A DNA stretch of 64,000 bases, from assembly GCF_038446955.1 (NCBI RefSeq), contig NZ_CP151803.1, positions 2,232,001 to 2,296,000 on the forward strand. Direction: 5' to 3'. A program made the translations under genes and the position numbers. This document shows positions 41,397 to 49,780 of the stretch, piece by piece. Under the pieces are notes generated by a model. That model did not search any database. It was given only the letters and a program-made list of their open reading frames with translations, and was not told the origin of the DNA. The number at the start of each line of letters is the position of its first letter. Within the stretch, counting starts at the first letter, position 1. The DNA is from Pedobacter sp. FW305-3-2-15-E-R2A2. GTDB taxonomy: Bacteria > Bacteroidota > Bacteroidia > Sphingobacteriales > Sphingobacteriaceae.

Positions 41397-43508
41397 TTAC
41401 TTTGCTTTAATATCCGTTCCCAAACGTTGCAGATAGGCAATCAGCGCAACGATTTCTTTATCACTTTTCACTTTGATGTTGTTCTTCTGAAGGTCTGCAG
41501 CAATGGCTTTTGCCTGTTTGTCCAGGTCTCTGTTGGCCTTATGCTCATAACCTTCCTCATAAGGAACACCTAAACTGCGCATCGCATTGATCTTGCTGAT
41601 CGTGGTCGTTGTGTCGAGTTTCTGGGTAATCAACCATTCGTAAGGAGGCATGATACTTCCCGGCGACATCGTCTGTGGATCCAGCATATGGTTGTAATGC
41701 CATACATTGCCATATTTACCACCTTCACGCTGTAAATCCGGTCCGGTTCTTTTGGAACCCCATAAATGTGGATGGTCGTATACAAACTCTCCCGCTTTAC
41801 TGTATTCTCCATAACGCTCTGTTTCTGAACGGAAAGGACGGATCATTTGAGAGTGACAGCTGACACAACCTTCACGGATGTATAAATCACGTCCCTGTAA
41901 CTCCAAAGGAGAATAAGGCTGTACGCTGGCAATCGTAGGAATGTTAGATTTGATCGTGAAGGTGGGCATCATTTCGATCATTCCACCAATCAGGATCACC
42001 ACTAAGGAAAGCACCATGAATACCATTGGTTTACGTTCCAGGACGCGGTGTAATTTTTTCTCAGATCCCTGAGGAACATAATCTTTCGCCAGTGGCATCG
42101 CTTCAGCAGCCTCATTGGCCACCAGTTTTCCCAGACGAACTGTTCTGATCAGATTGTAGGTCATCACGATGACTCCGGTAAGGTATAAAGCACCACCGAT
42201 CGCTCTCAAGACATACATTGGAAGGATTTGAATTACTGTTTCCAGGAAGTTTGGATACTTTAGCATTCCATCCGCATTGAACTCTTTCCACATTAATCCT
42301 TGTGTGAAACCGGCGAAATACAAAGGCACTGCATAAAATATAATTCCCAGTGTTCCGATCCAGAAGTGGAAGGAAACCAGTTTTTTAGAGTATAATTCTG
42401 TTCTGTAAATGCGGGGAATCAACCAGTATAAAATTCCGAAGGTTAAGAAACCATTCCAGCCTAAAGCGCCTACGTGTACGTGTGCTACTATCCAGTCGGT
42501 ATAGTGGGCAATCGCATTGATCTGTTTTAGGGCAAGCATTGGACCTTCAAAGGTGGCCATACCATAAGCGGTAATGCCGACTACCATAAATTTAAGCCTG
42601 GAATCTTCTCTTACCCTGTCCCATGCACCGCGAAGGGTCAGGAGTCCGTTGATCATACCGCCCCAGCTTGGTGCAATCAACATGATCGAGAACGCAACAC
42701 CCAGAGATTGGGCCCAGCTTGGTAAAGAGGTATATAATAAGTGGTGTGGGCCGGCCCAGATATAGATAAAGATCAATGACCAGAAGTGAAGGATACTCAG
42801 TTTATAAGAGTATACCGGACGCTGGGCCATTTTTGGAAGGAAATAATACATCATTCCCAGGTAAGGGGTGGTCAGGAAGAATGCCACCGCATTGTGACCA
42901 TACCACCATTGTACCAGTGCATCCTGAACCCCTGCAAACAGGTAATAACTTTTAAATGCAGATACCGGAAGCTGGAAAGAGTTCACGATATGCAAGACCG
43001 CAACCGTTACAAATGTGGCAATATAGAACCAGATGGCCACATACATGTGTTTCTCTCTTCTTTTGATAATTGTACCAAACATATTAACCCCAAAAACCAC
43101 CCATATTAAGGTAATGGCAATATCTATCGGCCATTCCAGTTCTGCGTATTCATGGGAAGAGGTAAACCCTAAAGGAAGGGTAATCACCGCCGAGACAATG
43201 ATCAGCTGCCATCCCCAGAAGTGTATTTTACTGAGTACATCACTGAACATCCTCGCTTTAAGGAGTCGCTGCAGGGAATAATAAACGCCCATAAAAATGG
43301 CGTTACCCACAAAAGCAAAGATCACCGCATTGGTGTGTAATGGCCTGATCCGGCCGAAAGTCGTGTACTGGGAGCCCATATTTAATGCAGGTTTAAAGAG
43401 CTGCATAGCGATGAGCAATCCGACCGTCATTCCGATGATGCCCCAGACGATGGTGGCTACTGCGAAGTTCCTGACGATCTTGTTGTCGTAGTAAAATTTA
43501 TCAGTCAT
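41397..43508 (-). CDS. ccoNO: Fused cbb3 oxidase subunits CcoN-CcoO
   Basis: 703 residues. Residues 1 to about 460 are CcoN: twelve helices with haem/CuB ligand segments such as IRPLHTNAVIFAFVGN, QWWYGHNAVAFFLTTPYLGM and VAHVHVGALGWNGF. After a charged linker (about 465-490) a CcoO part follows: a helix (MVFMVLSLVVILIGGMIEM), then REGCVSCHSQMIRPFRSE (haem c), RTGPDLQREGGKYG and MPPYEWL. In proteobacteria these are two proteins; the fusion is characteristic of Bacteroidota. It reduces oxygen with high affinity at the inner membrane. Confidence 0.97.
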   Translation of the reverse strand: MTDKFYYDNKIVRNFAVATIVWGIIGMTVGLLIAMQLFKPALNMGSQYTTFGRIRPLHTNAVIFAFVGNAIFMGVYYSLQRLLKARMFSDVLSKIHFWGWQLIIVSAVITLPLGFTSSHEYAELEWPIDIAITLIWVVFGVNMFGTIIKRREKHMYVAIWFYIATFVTVAVLHIVNSFQLPVSAFKSYYLFAGVQDALVQWWYGHNAVAFFLTTPYLGMMYYFLPKMAQRPVYSYKLSILHFWSLIFIYIWAGPHHLLYTSLPSWAQSLGVAFSIMLIAPSWGGMINGLLTLRGAWDRVREDSRLKFMVVGITAYGMATFEGPMLALKQINAIAHYTDWIVAHVHVGALGWNGFLTFGILYWLIPRIYRTELYSKKLVSFHFWIGTLGIIFYAVPLYFAGFTQGLMWKEFNADGMLKYPNFLETVIQILPMYVLRAIGGALYLTGVIVMTYNLIRTVRLGKLVANEAAEAMPLAKDYVPQGSEKKLHRVLERKPMVFMVLSLVVILIGGMIEMMPTFTIKSNIPTIASVQPYSPLELQGRDLYIREGCVSCHSQMIRPFRSETERYGEYSKAGEFVYDHPHLWGSKRTGPDLQREGGKYGNVWHYNHMLDPQTMSPGSIMPPYEWLITQKLDTTTTISKINAMRSLGVPYEEGYEHKANRDLDKQAKAIAADLQKNNIKVKSDKEIVALIAYLQRLGTDIKAK

Positions 43509-43539
43509 GTTAAAATAATGAGTGGTTGTTTATTGTTTG

Positions 43540-43547
43540 TAAAATTA
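43540..43547 (-). promoter_or_regulatory. Candidate -7 box for ccoNO
   Basis: On the minus strand TAATTTTA differs from TAnnTTTG in the last base. It gives a start near 43536, 62 bp from the Crp/Fnr box centred at 43598.5. Confidence 0.35.
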
Positions 43548-43585
43548 GGGCGGTGTGTGTGACTATAGAATGACAAGAATTTCCA

Positions 43586-43771
43586 CTAAGTGTGATCTTC
43601 ATCACTTTTTATGTCCTCCTTCACAGGCTGGACCTCATCATCGAACAGGATTCGTACAGAAGGGGTATACGTATCATCGTTTTGCCCCGTTCGGCTGGCC
43701 CAGAAAAAGGCCGCCAGGAAGATCAGTGCGAGCAGGATGCTGCATCCGATCAGAAAGTAAATGATGTTCAT
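43586..43771 (-). CDS. ccoS: CcoS cbb3 oxidase assembly protein
   Basis: 61 residues. The N-terminal MNIIYFLIGCSILLALIFLAAFFWA helix followed by a short polar tail with the conserved aromatic/acidic stretch FDDEVQP is the CcoS pattern (usually WA..GQFDD). CcoS is needed to insert the cofactors of CcoN. It overlaps the ccoI stop by 4 nt. The ccoNO start is 77 bp further, with its own box. Confidence 0.92.
   Translation of the reverse strand: MNIIYFLIGCSILLALIFLAAFFWASRTGQNDDTYTPSVRILFDDEVQPVKEDIKSDEDHT
43591..43606 (-). promoter_or_regulatory. Crp/Fnr-type box upstream of ccoNO, inside the end of ccoS
   Basis: On the plus strand TGTGAT-CTTC-ATCACT, giving GTGAT-GAAG-ATCAC on the minus strand, a perfect 5-bp inverted repeat with the TGAT-N4-ATCA core. 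It overlaps the last ccoS codons and lies 90 bp before the ccoNO ATG. It suggests an internal regulated promoter for the structural genes. Confidence 0.6.
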
Positions 43772-46167
43772 AGCAATTGGTTTTTCTTCGCGTACAGTCT
43801 GGCTGCAATGCTGGTGAATAGAATGATGGTAACGGTACTGATGGGCATTAACACCGCTGCAATTAGTGGAGAAAGCATCCCCTGAACGGCAAAGTATAGC
43901 CCCAGCGCGTTATAAGTCAGGGAAATGGCAAAGCTCATGTGAATCACTTTTACCGCATCTTTTGCCTGCTGAATAAATTGAGGGATCTTATAAAAGCTCG
44001 CTCCGTCCAGAATGGCATCGCAACCCGGAGAGAAGTTATTGATGTTGTCGGTTACCGCAACGCCCAGATCGCTCTGCTTTAAGGCTCCGGCATCATTCAA
44101 CCCGTCTCCAAACATTAAAACTTTCCTGCCGGAGGATTGAAGCTGAACGATATAATCCAGTTTATTCTGCGGACTTTGTTTAAAATGCATCTGCTGTGCG
44201 CGGGGAAAAAAGGGAATCAGGGTCTGTTTGTCCTGATCCTGATCACCCGATAAGAGGTGAAGGTCTGCAGCCTTACCCAGCTTAAAGATCAGCTCTTTGA
44301 ACCCCGATCTCCATTGTTGTTCAGAACAAAAGAAACCCCGGTATTGCTCATTGATAATAATATGTACGACCGCACCTTTAGCCACTTGCTGAATCTCTAA
44401 ACCCAGAAAGGAGGCGCTTCCCAGCTTTAAAGTATTGCCGTTGACTGTTCCCGTAATCCCGCGGCCTACTTTTTCCATATACTTTCCAACTGCATACTTC
44501 GCAGGTCTGTTCAGCCATTTCACCAGCTCCCTGCTCAGGGGATGTCCGGAGTTTCTGGCCAGATCATTGATCAGCTGTTTCTCCTCTTCCGTAACAGATC
44601 CTTCAAAAGTAAATCCGCTGACATCCGGATTGGTGATTGTCCCTGTTTTATCAAATACATAGGTATTGATACGGGCCAGTTCTTCGATCACCGCGGTGTT
44701 TTTCAGGTAGAATTTATTCTTATCGAAAATGCTCAGCACGGCAGCAAGTGTAAATGGAGAGCTTAAAGCCAGGGCACAAGGGCAGGCAATAATGAGCACC
44801 GCAGTAAAGGAAGCCACCGCTTTTCCGGTATCTCCTTTAAACATCCAGAAGGCGGCAGCGCCGATAGCAATACTCAACAGCACAATGCTGAAGTATTTAC
44901 TCGCCCGGTCGCTAAAGGTTCTGATGCGGTTTTTCTCTCCAAAAAAAGCTTCATTGTTCCACAATTGGGTGAGGTAACTCTGAGAGACAGGCTTTACGAC
45001 TTCCAGCTCCAGGGCGCCTGAAAGTTGCCGGCCGCCAGCATAAACCACTTCCCCCAAGACCTTTTTTACCGGTAGGGATTCGCCGGTTACAAAGCTGAAA
45101 TCCATTTCTGCATCTCCTTTTAACAAGATGGCATCTGCCGGAATGATCTCGTTGCTGCGGATCAGGATGCGGTCTGCTACCTTCAGCTCATTCAGTGGAA
45201 TGGGTTTTTCACCATCTTTTCCGATCAGCGTAACGGCAACCGGGAAATAAGAACGGTAATCCCTTTCAAAGGAAAGATGGTGGTAGGTATGTTGTTGCAT
45301 CCATTTCCCAACGAGCAGGAAAAATACCAGTCCGCAGAGCGTATCTACGAAGCCTGCACCTGTATTGCTGACGATTTCTGCTATAGAGCGGAAAAACATG
45401 ACGGTAATTCCCAAGGCAAGTGGGAAGTCAAGGTTTAAGATGCCGTTTTTTAAGTTGTTCCAGGCCGAGATAAAATAATCCCTTCCACTATAAAATACGA
45501 CAGGAATAGAAAACGCGAGGTTCATCCATCCGAAGAAAGATTTAAACTCCTGATCCAGGTTTGTAATTCCGAAATAATCGGGGAAGCTGAGCAGCATGAC
45601 ATTGCCAAAGCAGAAACCTGCGACCGCAATTTTAGTGATCAGGTTCCTTTCAGAATGATCAGATTTCTGCTTTTTTACTACATCCTGTAAACTGATCAGG
45701 GGCTCATAGCCGATGGCTGATAAGGTTTCCACGAGTTGTCGCAAGGACAATTCTTTGTTTTTATAGGTCACCACTACCTGCTTTTTCAGGAAATCAATTC
45801 TGGATTGAAGAATGGTTGGCTTTATTTTATGGAGGTGTTCCAATAGCCAGATACAGGAGCTGCAATGGATGGCAGGGATATATAAGGTAATGACACTGAT
45901 TTTTTCATCACTATAATCCAGCAAATTCGCAGCAATACCTGCCTCATCGAGGTACTCAAAATGCTGCGCTCCATTCTTTTGTGTTTGTCCGGGGACATCG
46001 TTGTAAGCGTAATAATTCCCAAGATCATGGCTTGATAAAAGCTGGTAAACTCCCTGGCATCCCAGACAGCAAAAATGCTTGTCGTCCAACGTGTAAGGGC
46101 TTTTTGGGAGGTCGTCACCACAATGGTAACATTGGGTTTCCTGGACTATGGTTTTCTGTGCTAACAT
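43768..46167 (-). CDS. ccoI: CcoI/FixI copper-exporting P1B-type ATPase for cbb3 oxidase
   Basis: 799 residues from the ATG at 46167 (MLAQKTIVQETQCYHCGDD); a TTG seven codons upstream overlaps the promoter. The N-terminal Cys region (CYHCGDDL, FCCLGCQGVYQLL) and a heavy-metal-associated domain (CSSCIWLLEHL) are followed by membrane helices. The ion-binding CPCALALSSP, the phosphorylation DKTGTITNP and the hinge MFGDGLNDAGALKQ are present. It pumps Cu(I) to the periplasm for CuB insertion in CcoN. It is the first gene of the cco unit and overlaps ccoS. Confidence 0.95.
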   Translation of the reverse strand: MLAQKTIVQETQCYHCGDDLPKSPYTLDDKHFCCLGCQGVYQLLSSHDLGNYYAYNDVPGQTQKNGAQHFEYLDEAGIAANLLDYSDEKISVITLYIPAIHCSSCIWLLEHLHKIKPTILQSRIDFLKKQVVVTYKNKELSLRQLVETLSAIGYEPLISLQDVVKKQKSDHSERNLITKIAVAGFCFGNVMLLSFPDYFGITNLDQEFKSFFGWMNLAFSIPVVFYSGRDYFISAWNNLKNGILNLDFPLALGITVMFFRSIAEIVSNTGAGFVDTLCGLVFFLLVGKWMQQHTYHHLSFERDYRSYFPVAVTLIGKDGEKPIPLNELKVADRILIRSNEIIPADAILLKGDAEMDFSFVTGESLPVKKVLGEVVYAGGRQLSGALELEVVKPVSQSYLTQLWNNEAFFGEKNRIRTFSDRASKYFSIVLLSIAIGAAAFWMFKGDTGKAVASFTAVLIIACPCALALSSPFTLAAVLSIFDKNKFYLKNTAVIEELARINTYVFDKTGTITNPDVSGFTFEGSVTEEEKQLINDLARNSGHPLSRELVKWLNRPAKYAVGKYMEKVGRGITGTVNGNTLKLGSASFLGLEIQQVAKGAVVHIIINEQYRGFFCSEQQWRSGFKELIFKLGKAADLHLLSGDQDQDKQTLIPFFPRAQQMHFKQSPQNKLDYIVQLQSSGRKVLMFGDGLNDAGALKQSDLGVAVTDNINNFSPGCDAILDGASFYKIPQFIQQAKDAVKVIHMSFAISLTYNALGLYFAVQGMLSPLIAAVLMPISTVTIILFTSIAARLYAKKNQLL

Positions 46168-46186
46168 AAGGAAATTCGATATTTCC

Positions 46187-46194
46187 AAAGTTCC
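46187..46194 (-). promoter_or_regulatory. Candidate -7 box for ccoI
   Basis: GAACTTTG on the minus strand (consensus TAnnTTTG, one mismatch), about 20 bp before the ATG, predicting a start near 46183. Confidence 0.4.
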
Positions 46195-46237
46195 GGCTTC
46201 CGGGTTCAGATAAATATGACGAGCATCACTTTCTCAC

Positions 46238-46251
46238 TTGATACAGATCAG
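46238..46251 (-). promoter_or_regulatory. FNR/FixK-like box upstream of ccoI
   Basis: TTGAT-ACAG-ATCAG, one base from the FNR consensus TTGAT-N4-ATCAA. Its centre is 61.5 bp before the predicted ccoI start, the classical class I activator position. Confidence 0.6.
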
Positions 46252-46269
46252 AAACCATTTCGAAACCAT

Positions 46270-46310
46270 CATAAGCATAGCTCTTACAAACAGGAATGAC
46301 TATGCTTATG
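46270..46310. repeat. 11-bp perfect inverted repeat in the ccoI / HD-gene divergent gap
   Basis: CATAAGCATAG (46270-46280) and CTATGCTTATG (46300-46310) around a 19-nt loop. It lies between the FNR-like box and the HD-gene leader. It might be an operator or a transcript hairpin. Confidence 0.5.
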
Positions 46311-46449
46311 TTCGCTTTATCACCTTTAAAAAACAAATATAATCCTGATGAAAAATAGAAGTTATGACATCTTTTAAAGTAATTTTAAATATGAAAATTA
46401 AAACCCCCATATTTATATCATCAACCAACAAGTAAGAGCGCGTGATTTA

Positions 46450-46514
46450 TTAAGAAACCAGCCTCAGCCTGCAAATGTAAAAGAGGATAAAACAGGCTTA
46501 TAATCGTTTCTTAA
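46450..46514 (+). other. Nested hairpin in the leader of the HD-PycTM/ppk1 operon
   Basis: The outer stem TTAAGAAAC (46450-46458) pairs with GTTTCTTAA (46506-46514), and the inner stem AGCCTG (46466-46471) pairs with CAGGCT (46493-46498). Both are perfect. It ends 44 bp before the first ATG, so it would be in the 5' UTR if transcription starts upstream. Candidate RNA regulatory element. Confidence 0.45.
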
Positions 46515-46558
46515 GCCATGAAAAGAAGTATTTACTAAGAAAAACAATAGCATACCAG

Positions 46559-47770
46559 ATGAATTATAGGGAAATATTAGACCAGTTGAGATCGCACGTT
46601 GCCAATGTATTCCATGCAAAAAACGATGTCAGACTTATATATCATAACCTAAACCATACCGAACAGGTCGTAGAGAATGCGGTGAAAATTGCCAATCATT
46701 ATCAGTTGTCAGATGAAGACTTTTTCATCGTTATCGCCGCCAGCTGGTTCCATGACCTTGGCTACTTTTTTGATTGTCAGCAACACGAGGCCAGTGGGGC
46801 AGGCCTGGCCACGGAATTCCTGAAAGAGAAAGGCGTCAGCGCAGAAGTGATCGATAAAGTGATCAACTGTATCCTGGCCACCAAAATGCCCCAGAGCCCT
46901 GAAGGACTTTTGGAACAGATCGTTTGCGATGCAGACCTCTATCATTTAGGCAGCAACAGCTTTAAAGAAAGAAACAAACTGATGCGCAAGGAAGCAGAGG
47001 CTTTCTGCGACAGGACACTCGATAAAGATGAATGGAGATTGAAAACCATCGCTCTTTTTAAGGCACACCATTACCATACCGCTTATTGTCAGAACCTGCT
47101 GAATGCGAAAAAAGCAGAGAACCTGGCCGAATTGGAGCATAAGGCAGTAGCCGCACAAAAAGAAACAGAGGTGCTTGCGGTGGCCAATGAACCTGTTGAA
47201 CTTGTGGAAACGAAAAAAGATAAGAAGAAAAAGAGCGAGAGGCCGGAAAGGGGAATTGAAACCATGTTCAGGATCACTTCTACCAACCATCAGCGCCTGA
47301 GTGATATGGCCGATAATAAGGCGCACATCATGATTTCTACCAATTCCATTATCTTATCGGTTATCCTGAGTATTCTGTTAAGAAAACTGGAAGACAACCC
47401 GCACCTGATTATTCCTACCTTAATATTACTCGTGATTTGCGTCGTGACCATGGTGTTTTCCATCCTTGCAACGCGTCCTTCCATTCCTGAAGGAGTTTTT
47501 ACACCTGAAGACATCAATAATAAAAAGGTAAACCTTTTGTTCTTCGGTAACTTTTACCGCATGAGCCTTCCTGATTATGAAGGAGGAATGATAAAAATGA
47601 TGGAAGACAGGGATTTCCTTTACGGAAGTCTGATCAAAGATCTTTACTCCCAGGGGGTAGTCCTTGGCCGTAAATACCGTCTTTTAAGGATCGCCTACAA
47701 CGTATTTATGTTTGGAATTGTCATCTCTGTTGTGGCCTTTATCCTGGCTTCGTTCCTGGTTACCTTATAA
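46559..47770 (+). CDS. HD-domain hydrolase fused to a PycTM-like (DUF5706) membrane domain
   Basis: 403 residues. Residues 1 to about 180 form an HD phosphohydrolase domain with His33 (YHNLNHTEQVV), His65-Asp66 (SWFHDLGYF) and Asp124 (VCDADLYHLG) as likely metal ligands. A Lys/Glu-rich linker (about 185-232) leads to a domain with FRITSTNHQRLSDMADNKAHIMISTNSIILSV-type sequence, two central helices (about 262-303) and a C-terminal helix (about 380-402). This resembles the effector family PycTM of Pycsar systems. No nucleotide cyclase is nearby. It is one base from ppk1, so it more likely acts in phosphate or nucleotide signalling. Confidence 0.78.
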   Translation: MNYREILDQLRSHVANVFHAKNDVRLIYHNLNHTEQVVENAVKIANHYQLSDEDFFIVIAASWFHDLGYFFDCQQHEASGAGLATEFLKEKGVSAEVIDKVINCILATKMPQSPEGLLEQIVCDADLYHLGSNSFKERNKLMRKEAEAFCDRTLDKDEWRLKTIALFKAHHYHTAYCQNLLNAKKAENLAELEHKAVAAQKETEVLAVANEPVELVETKKDKKKKSERPERGIETMFRITSTNHQRLSDMADNKAHIMISTNSIILSVILSILLRKLEDNPHLIIPTLILLVICVVTMVFSILATRPSIPEGVFTPEDINNKKVNLLFFGNFYRMSLPDYEGGMIKMMEDRDFLYGSLIKDLYSQGVVLGRKYRLLRIAYNVFMFGIVISVVAFILASFLVTL

Positions 47771-47771
47771 T

Positions 47772-49769
47772 ATGGAGTCTGCAGTATTTTTTAACCGGGA
47801 TTTAAGCTGGCTAAGTTTTAATGAACGTGTGCTGATGGAAGCCTCTAAAACGACGGTACCCATTCTGGAACGCATTAAATTTCTCTCTATCTATTCTTCC
47901 AATCTGGATGAGTTTTACAGGGTGAGAATGCCGGTCCTGATGTGGGATTTTGAACTGGCGAAACAGAAGATCAACCAGCAGCAGCAAAAGTTCGGTGAGA
48001 TCATGGTCAAACAGATTCTACCGGAACTGGAAGCGAAAAATATCCATTGGTTATATAATAAACCTATTCCTGCGGAGATTTCTGCCCAGGTTTCAGACAT
48101 CTTTTTTAATGAAGTGCTCGCCTATATCCACTCCGTTTGTATTGACCGGGACCTGACGGATTTCTTTGCCGAAAACAATAAACTGTACCAGGTTATCATT
48201 TTAAGAGATCAGGAAGGTACGGAGCGCATGGAGCTGATCAGTATTCCTTCGGAAGTACTGCAACGCCTGTATGCCATTCCTTCCGGAGAAGAACAATATG
48301 TGGTGTTTCTGGAAGACATCATCAAACATCACCTGGCGTATTTATTCCCTCATGATGTGATTCATGGTGCTTTTAACCTGAAGATCACCCGGAATGCCGC
48401 TTTAAAGATAGGGCAGGAGTATGCCGAAGACATCACCATTGCGCTGGAAAAACAACTGGAGACTCGTGATTTTGGTTTTGCTACCCGTTTCCTTTATGAA
48501 CCGGGAATTCCATTGAGAAACATATACCGTGTGATCCATGCCCTGAACCTGCATAAAGCAGCAGTGGTGGAAGGCGGAACTTACCATAATTTAAAAGACC
48601 TCAATAACTTCCCATTGGATGGCAAACAGTTCGGATATCCGAAATGGCCTGCAGCGGTGGCGGAGCGAATTGCAGAAAAAGACACACTTTTTAACCATAT
48701 CCTCCGGAAAGACATTTTGATCAATGTGCCTTACCAGAATTACGATGCCGTACTTCGCTTTTTCAATGAAGCTTCAAATGATGTTTCCGTAGAAGAGATT
48801 TATGTGACCCTTTATCGGGTGGCCAGCAATTCCAGAATCGTCAATGCACTGATGACTGCCGCAAAAAACGGAAAGAAAGTCGTGGTCCTGGTAGAACTGA
48901 AAGCGCGTTTTGATGAAGCAAATAACATCAAGTGGGCCAAACAGATGAAAGCGGCGGGAGTAAGGATTGTCTATAGCAACCTGGACCTGAAAGTTCATGC
49001 CAAAGTAGGCCTGGTCAAACGCAATATTGAAGGGGAAAGCCAATACCTCGGTTTACTGGCGACGGGTAATTTGAACGAAAGCACGGCGAAATTCTATACC
49101 GATCATATTTTACTGACTGCACATCAGCCGATGCTGCAGGAACTGGAATCGTTATTTGGCTTTTTAAGCAAGAAAAAGAAAACACCAGCCGATGAAGATC
49201 AGATCTCATTTGAACACCTGCTGGTGGCACAGTTTAACCTGCAAAAGACCTTTCTTGACCTGATTCAAAGGGAAATTAACCATGCGCAGCAAGGATTACC
49301 TGCCAGCATTATAATCAAAATGAACAACCTGGAAGAGCAGGTCCTCATCACTAAACTATATGAAGCATCGCAGGCGGGGGTAAAGATCCAGCTCATCATC
49401 CGCGGCATCTGTTGCCTCATTCCCGGACAAGCTGGGTTGAGTGAAAACATTACTGTTAGGCGTATTGTAGACCGTTATCTGGAACATGGAAGGATCTTTA
49501 TTTTCCACAATAAAGGAGAAAACGACATCTATATGGGCTCTGCGGATTGGATGAACAGAAATATTTATAGCCGGATTGAGGTGTGTTTTCCGTTATATGA
49601 CGCTGAGTTGAAACGTCTGATTACGGAAATTATTACCTTGCAGCTTCAAGATAATGTGCAGGCGGTAAACATCAGTGCTACCATGCAAAATGAAGAACTC
49701 CATGGCCCAAACCCATTGCGCTCTCAGGAAGCCATTTATCAGTTGTTACAAAAGTTCAATGTTAATTAA
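47772..49769 (+). CDS. ppk1: Polyphosphate kinase 1
   Basis: 665 residues from the ATG at 47772 (MESAVFFNRDLSWLSFNERVL); the longer frame overlaps the previous gene. PPK1 polymerises the terminal phosphate of ATP into inorganic polyphosphate. The N domain FFNRDLSWLSFNERVL, the phosphohistidine segment LDLKVHAKVGLVKR (His409), the second conserved His in YLEHGRIFIFHN (His572) and GSADWMNRN are diagnostic. It follows the HD-PycTM gene by one base and precedes an SdiA-regulated-like lipoprotein by 11 bp, so it is the centre of a six-gene run. Confidence 0.97.
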   Translation: MESAVFFNRDLSWLSFNERVLMEASKTTVPILERIKFLSIYSSNLDEFYRVRMPVLMWDFELAKQKINQQQQKFGEIMVKQILPELEAKNIHWLYNKPIPAEISAQVSDIFFNEVLAYIHSVCIDRDLTDFFAENNKLYQVIILRDQEGTERMELISIPSEVLQRLYAIPSGEEQYVVFLEDIIKHHLAYLFPHDVIHGAFNLKITRNAALKIGQEYAEDITIALEKQLETRDFGFATRFLYEPGIPLRNIYRVIHALNLHKAAVVEGGTYHNLKDLNNFPLDGKQFGYPKWPAAVAERIAEKDTLFNHILRKDILINVPYQNYDAVLRFFNEASNDVSVEEIYVTLYRVASNSRIVNALMTAAKNGKKVVVLVELKARFDEANNIKWAKQMKAAGVRIVYSNLDLKVHAKVGLVKRNIEGESQYLGLLATGNLNESTAKFYTDHILLTAHQPMLQELESLFGFLSKKKKTPADEDQISFEHLLVAQFNLQKTFLDLIQREINHAQQGLPASIIIKMNNLEEQVLITKLYEASQAGVKIQLIIRGICCLIPGQAGLSENITVRRIVDRYLEHGRIFIFHNKGENDIYMGSADWMNRNIYSRIEVCFPLYDAELKRLITEIITLQLQDNVQAVNISATMQNEELHGPNPLRSQEAIYQLLQKFNVN

Positions 49770-49780
49770 CGAACGTATTT

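Noticed and set aside
43555..43885. Plus-strand ORFs across ccoS/ccoI
   Set aside because: They are opposite overlapping, clearly identified cco genes and show no protein features.
46559..47770. A Pycsar anti-phage system
   Set aside because: Only the effector-like membrane domain is present. No pyrimidine cyclase or other defence gene is nearby, and the gene is coupled to ppk1.
47712..49769. Longer ppk1 starting inside the HD gene
   Set aside because: The first 20 residues are the other frame of the HD gene C terminus; the ATG at 47772 begins the canonical FFNRDLSWL region.
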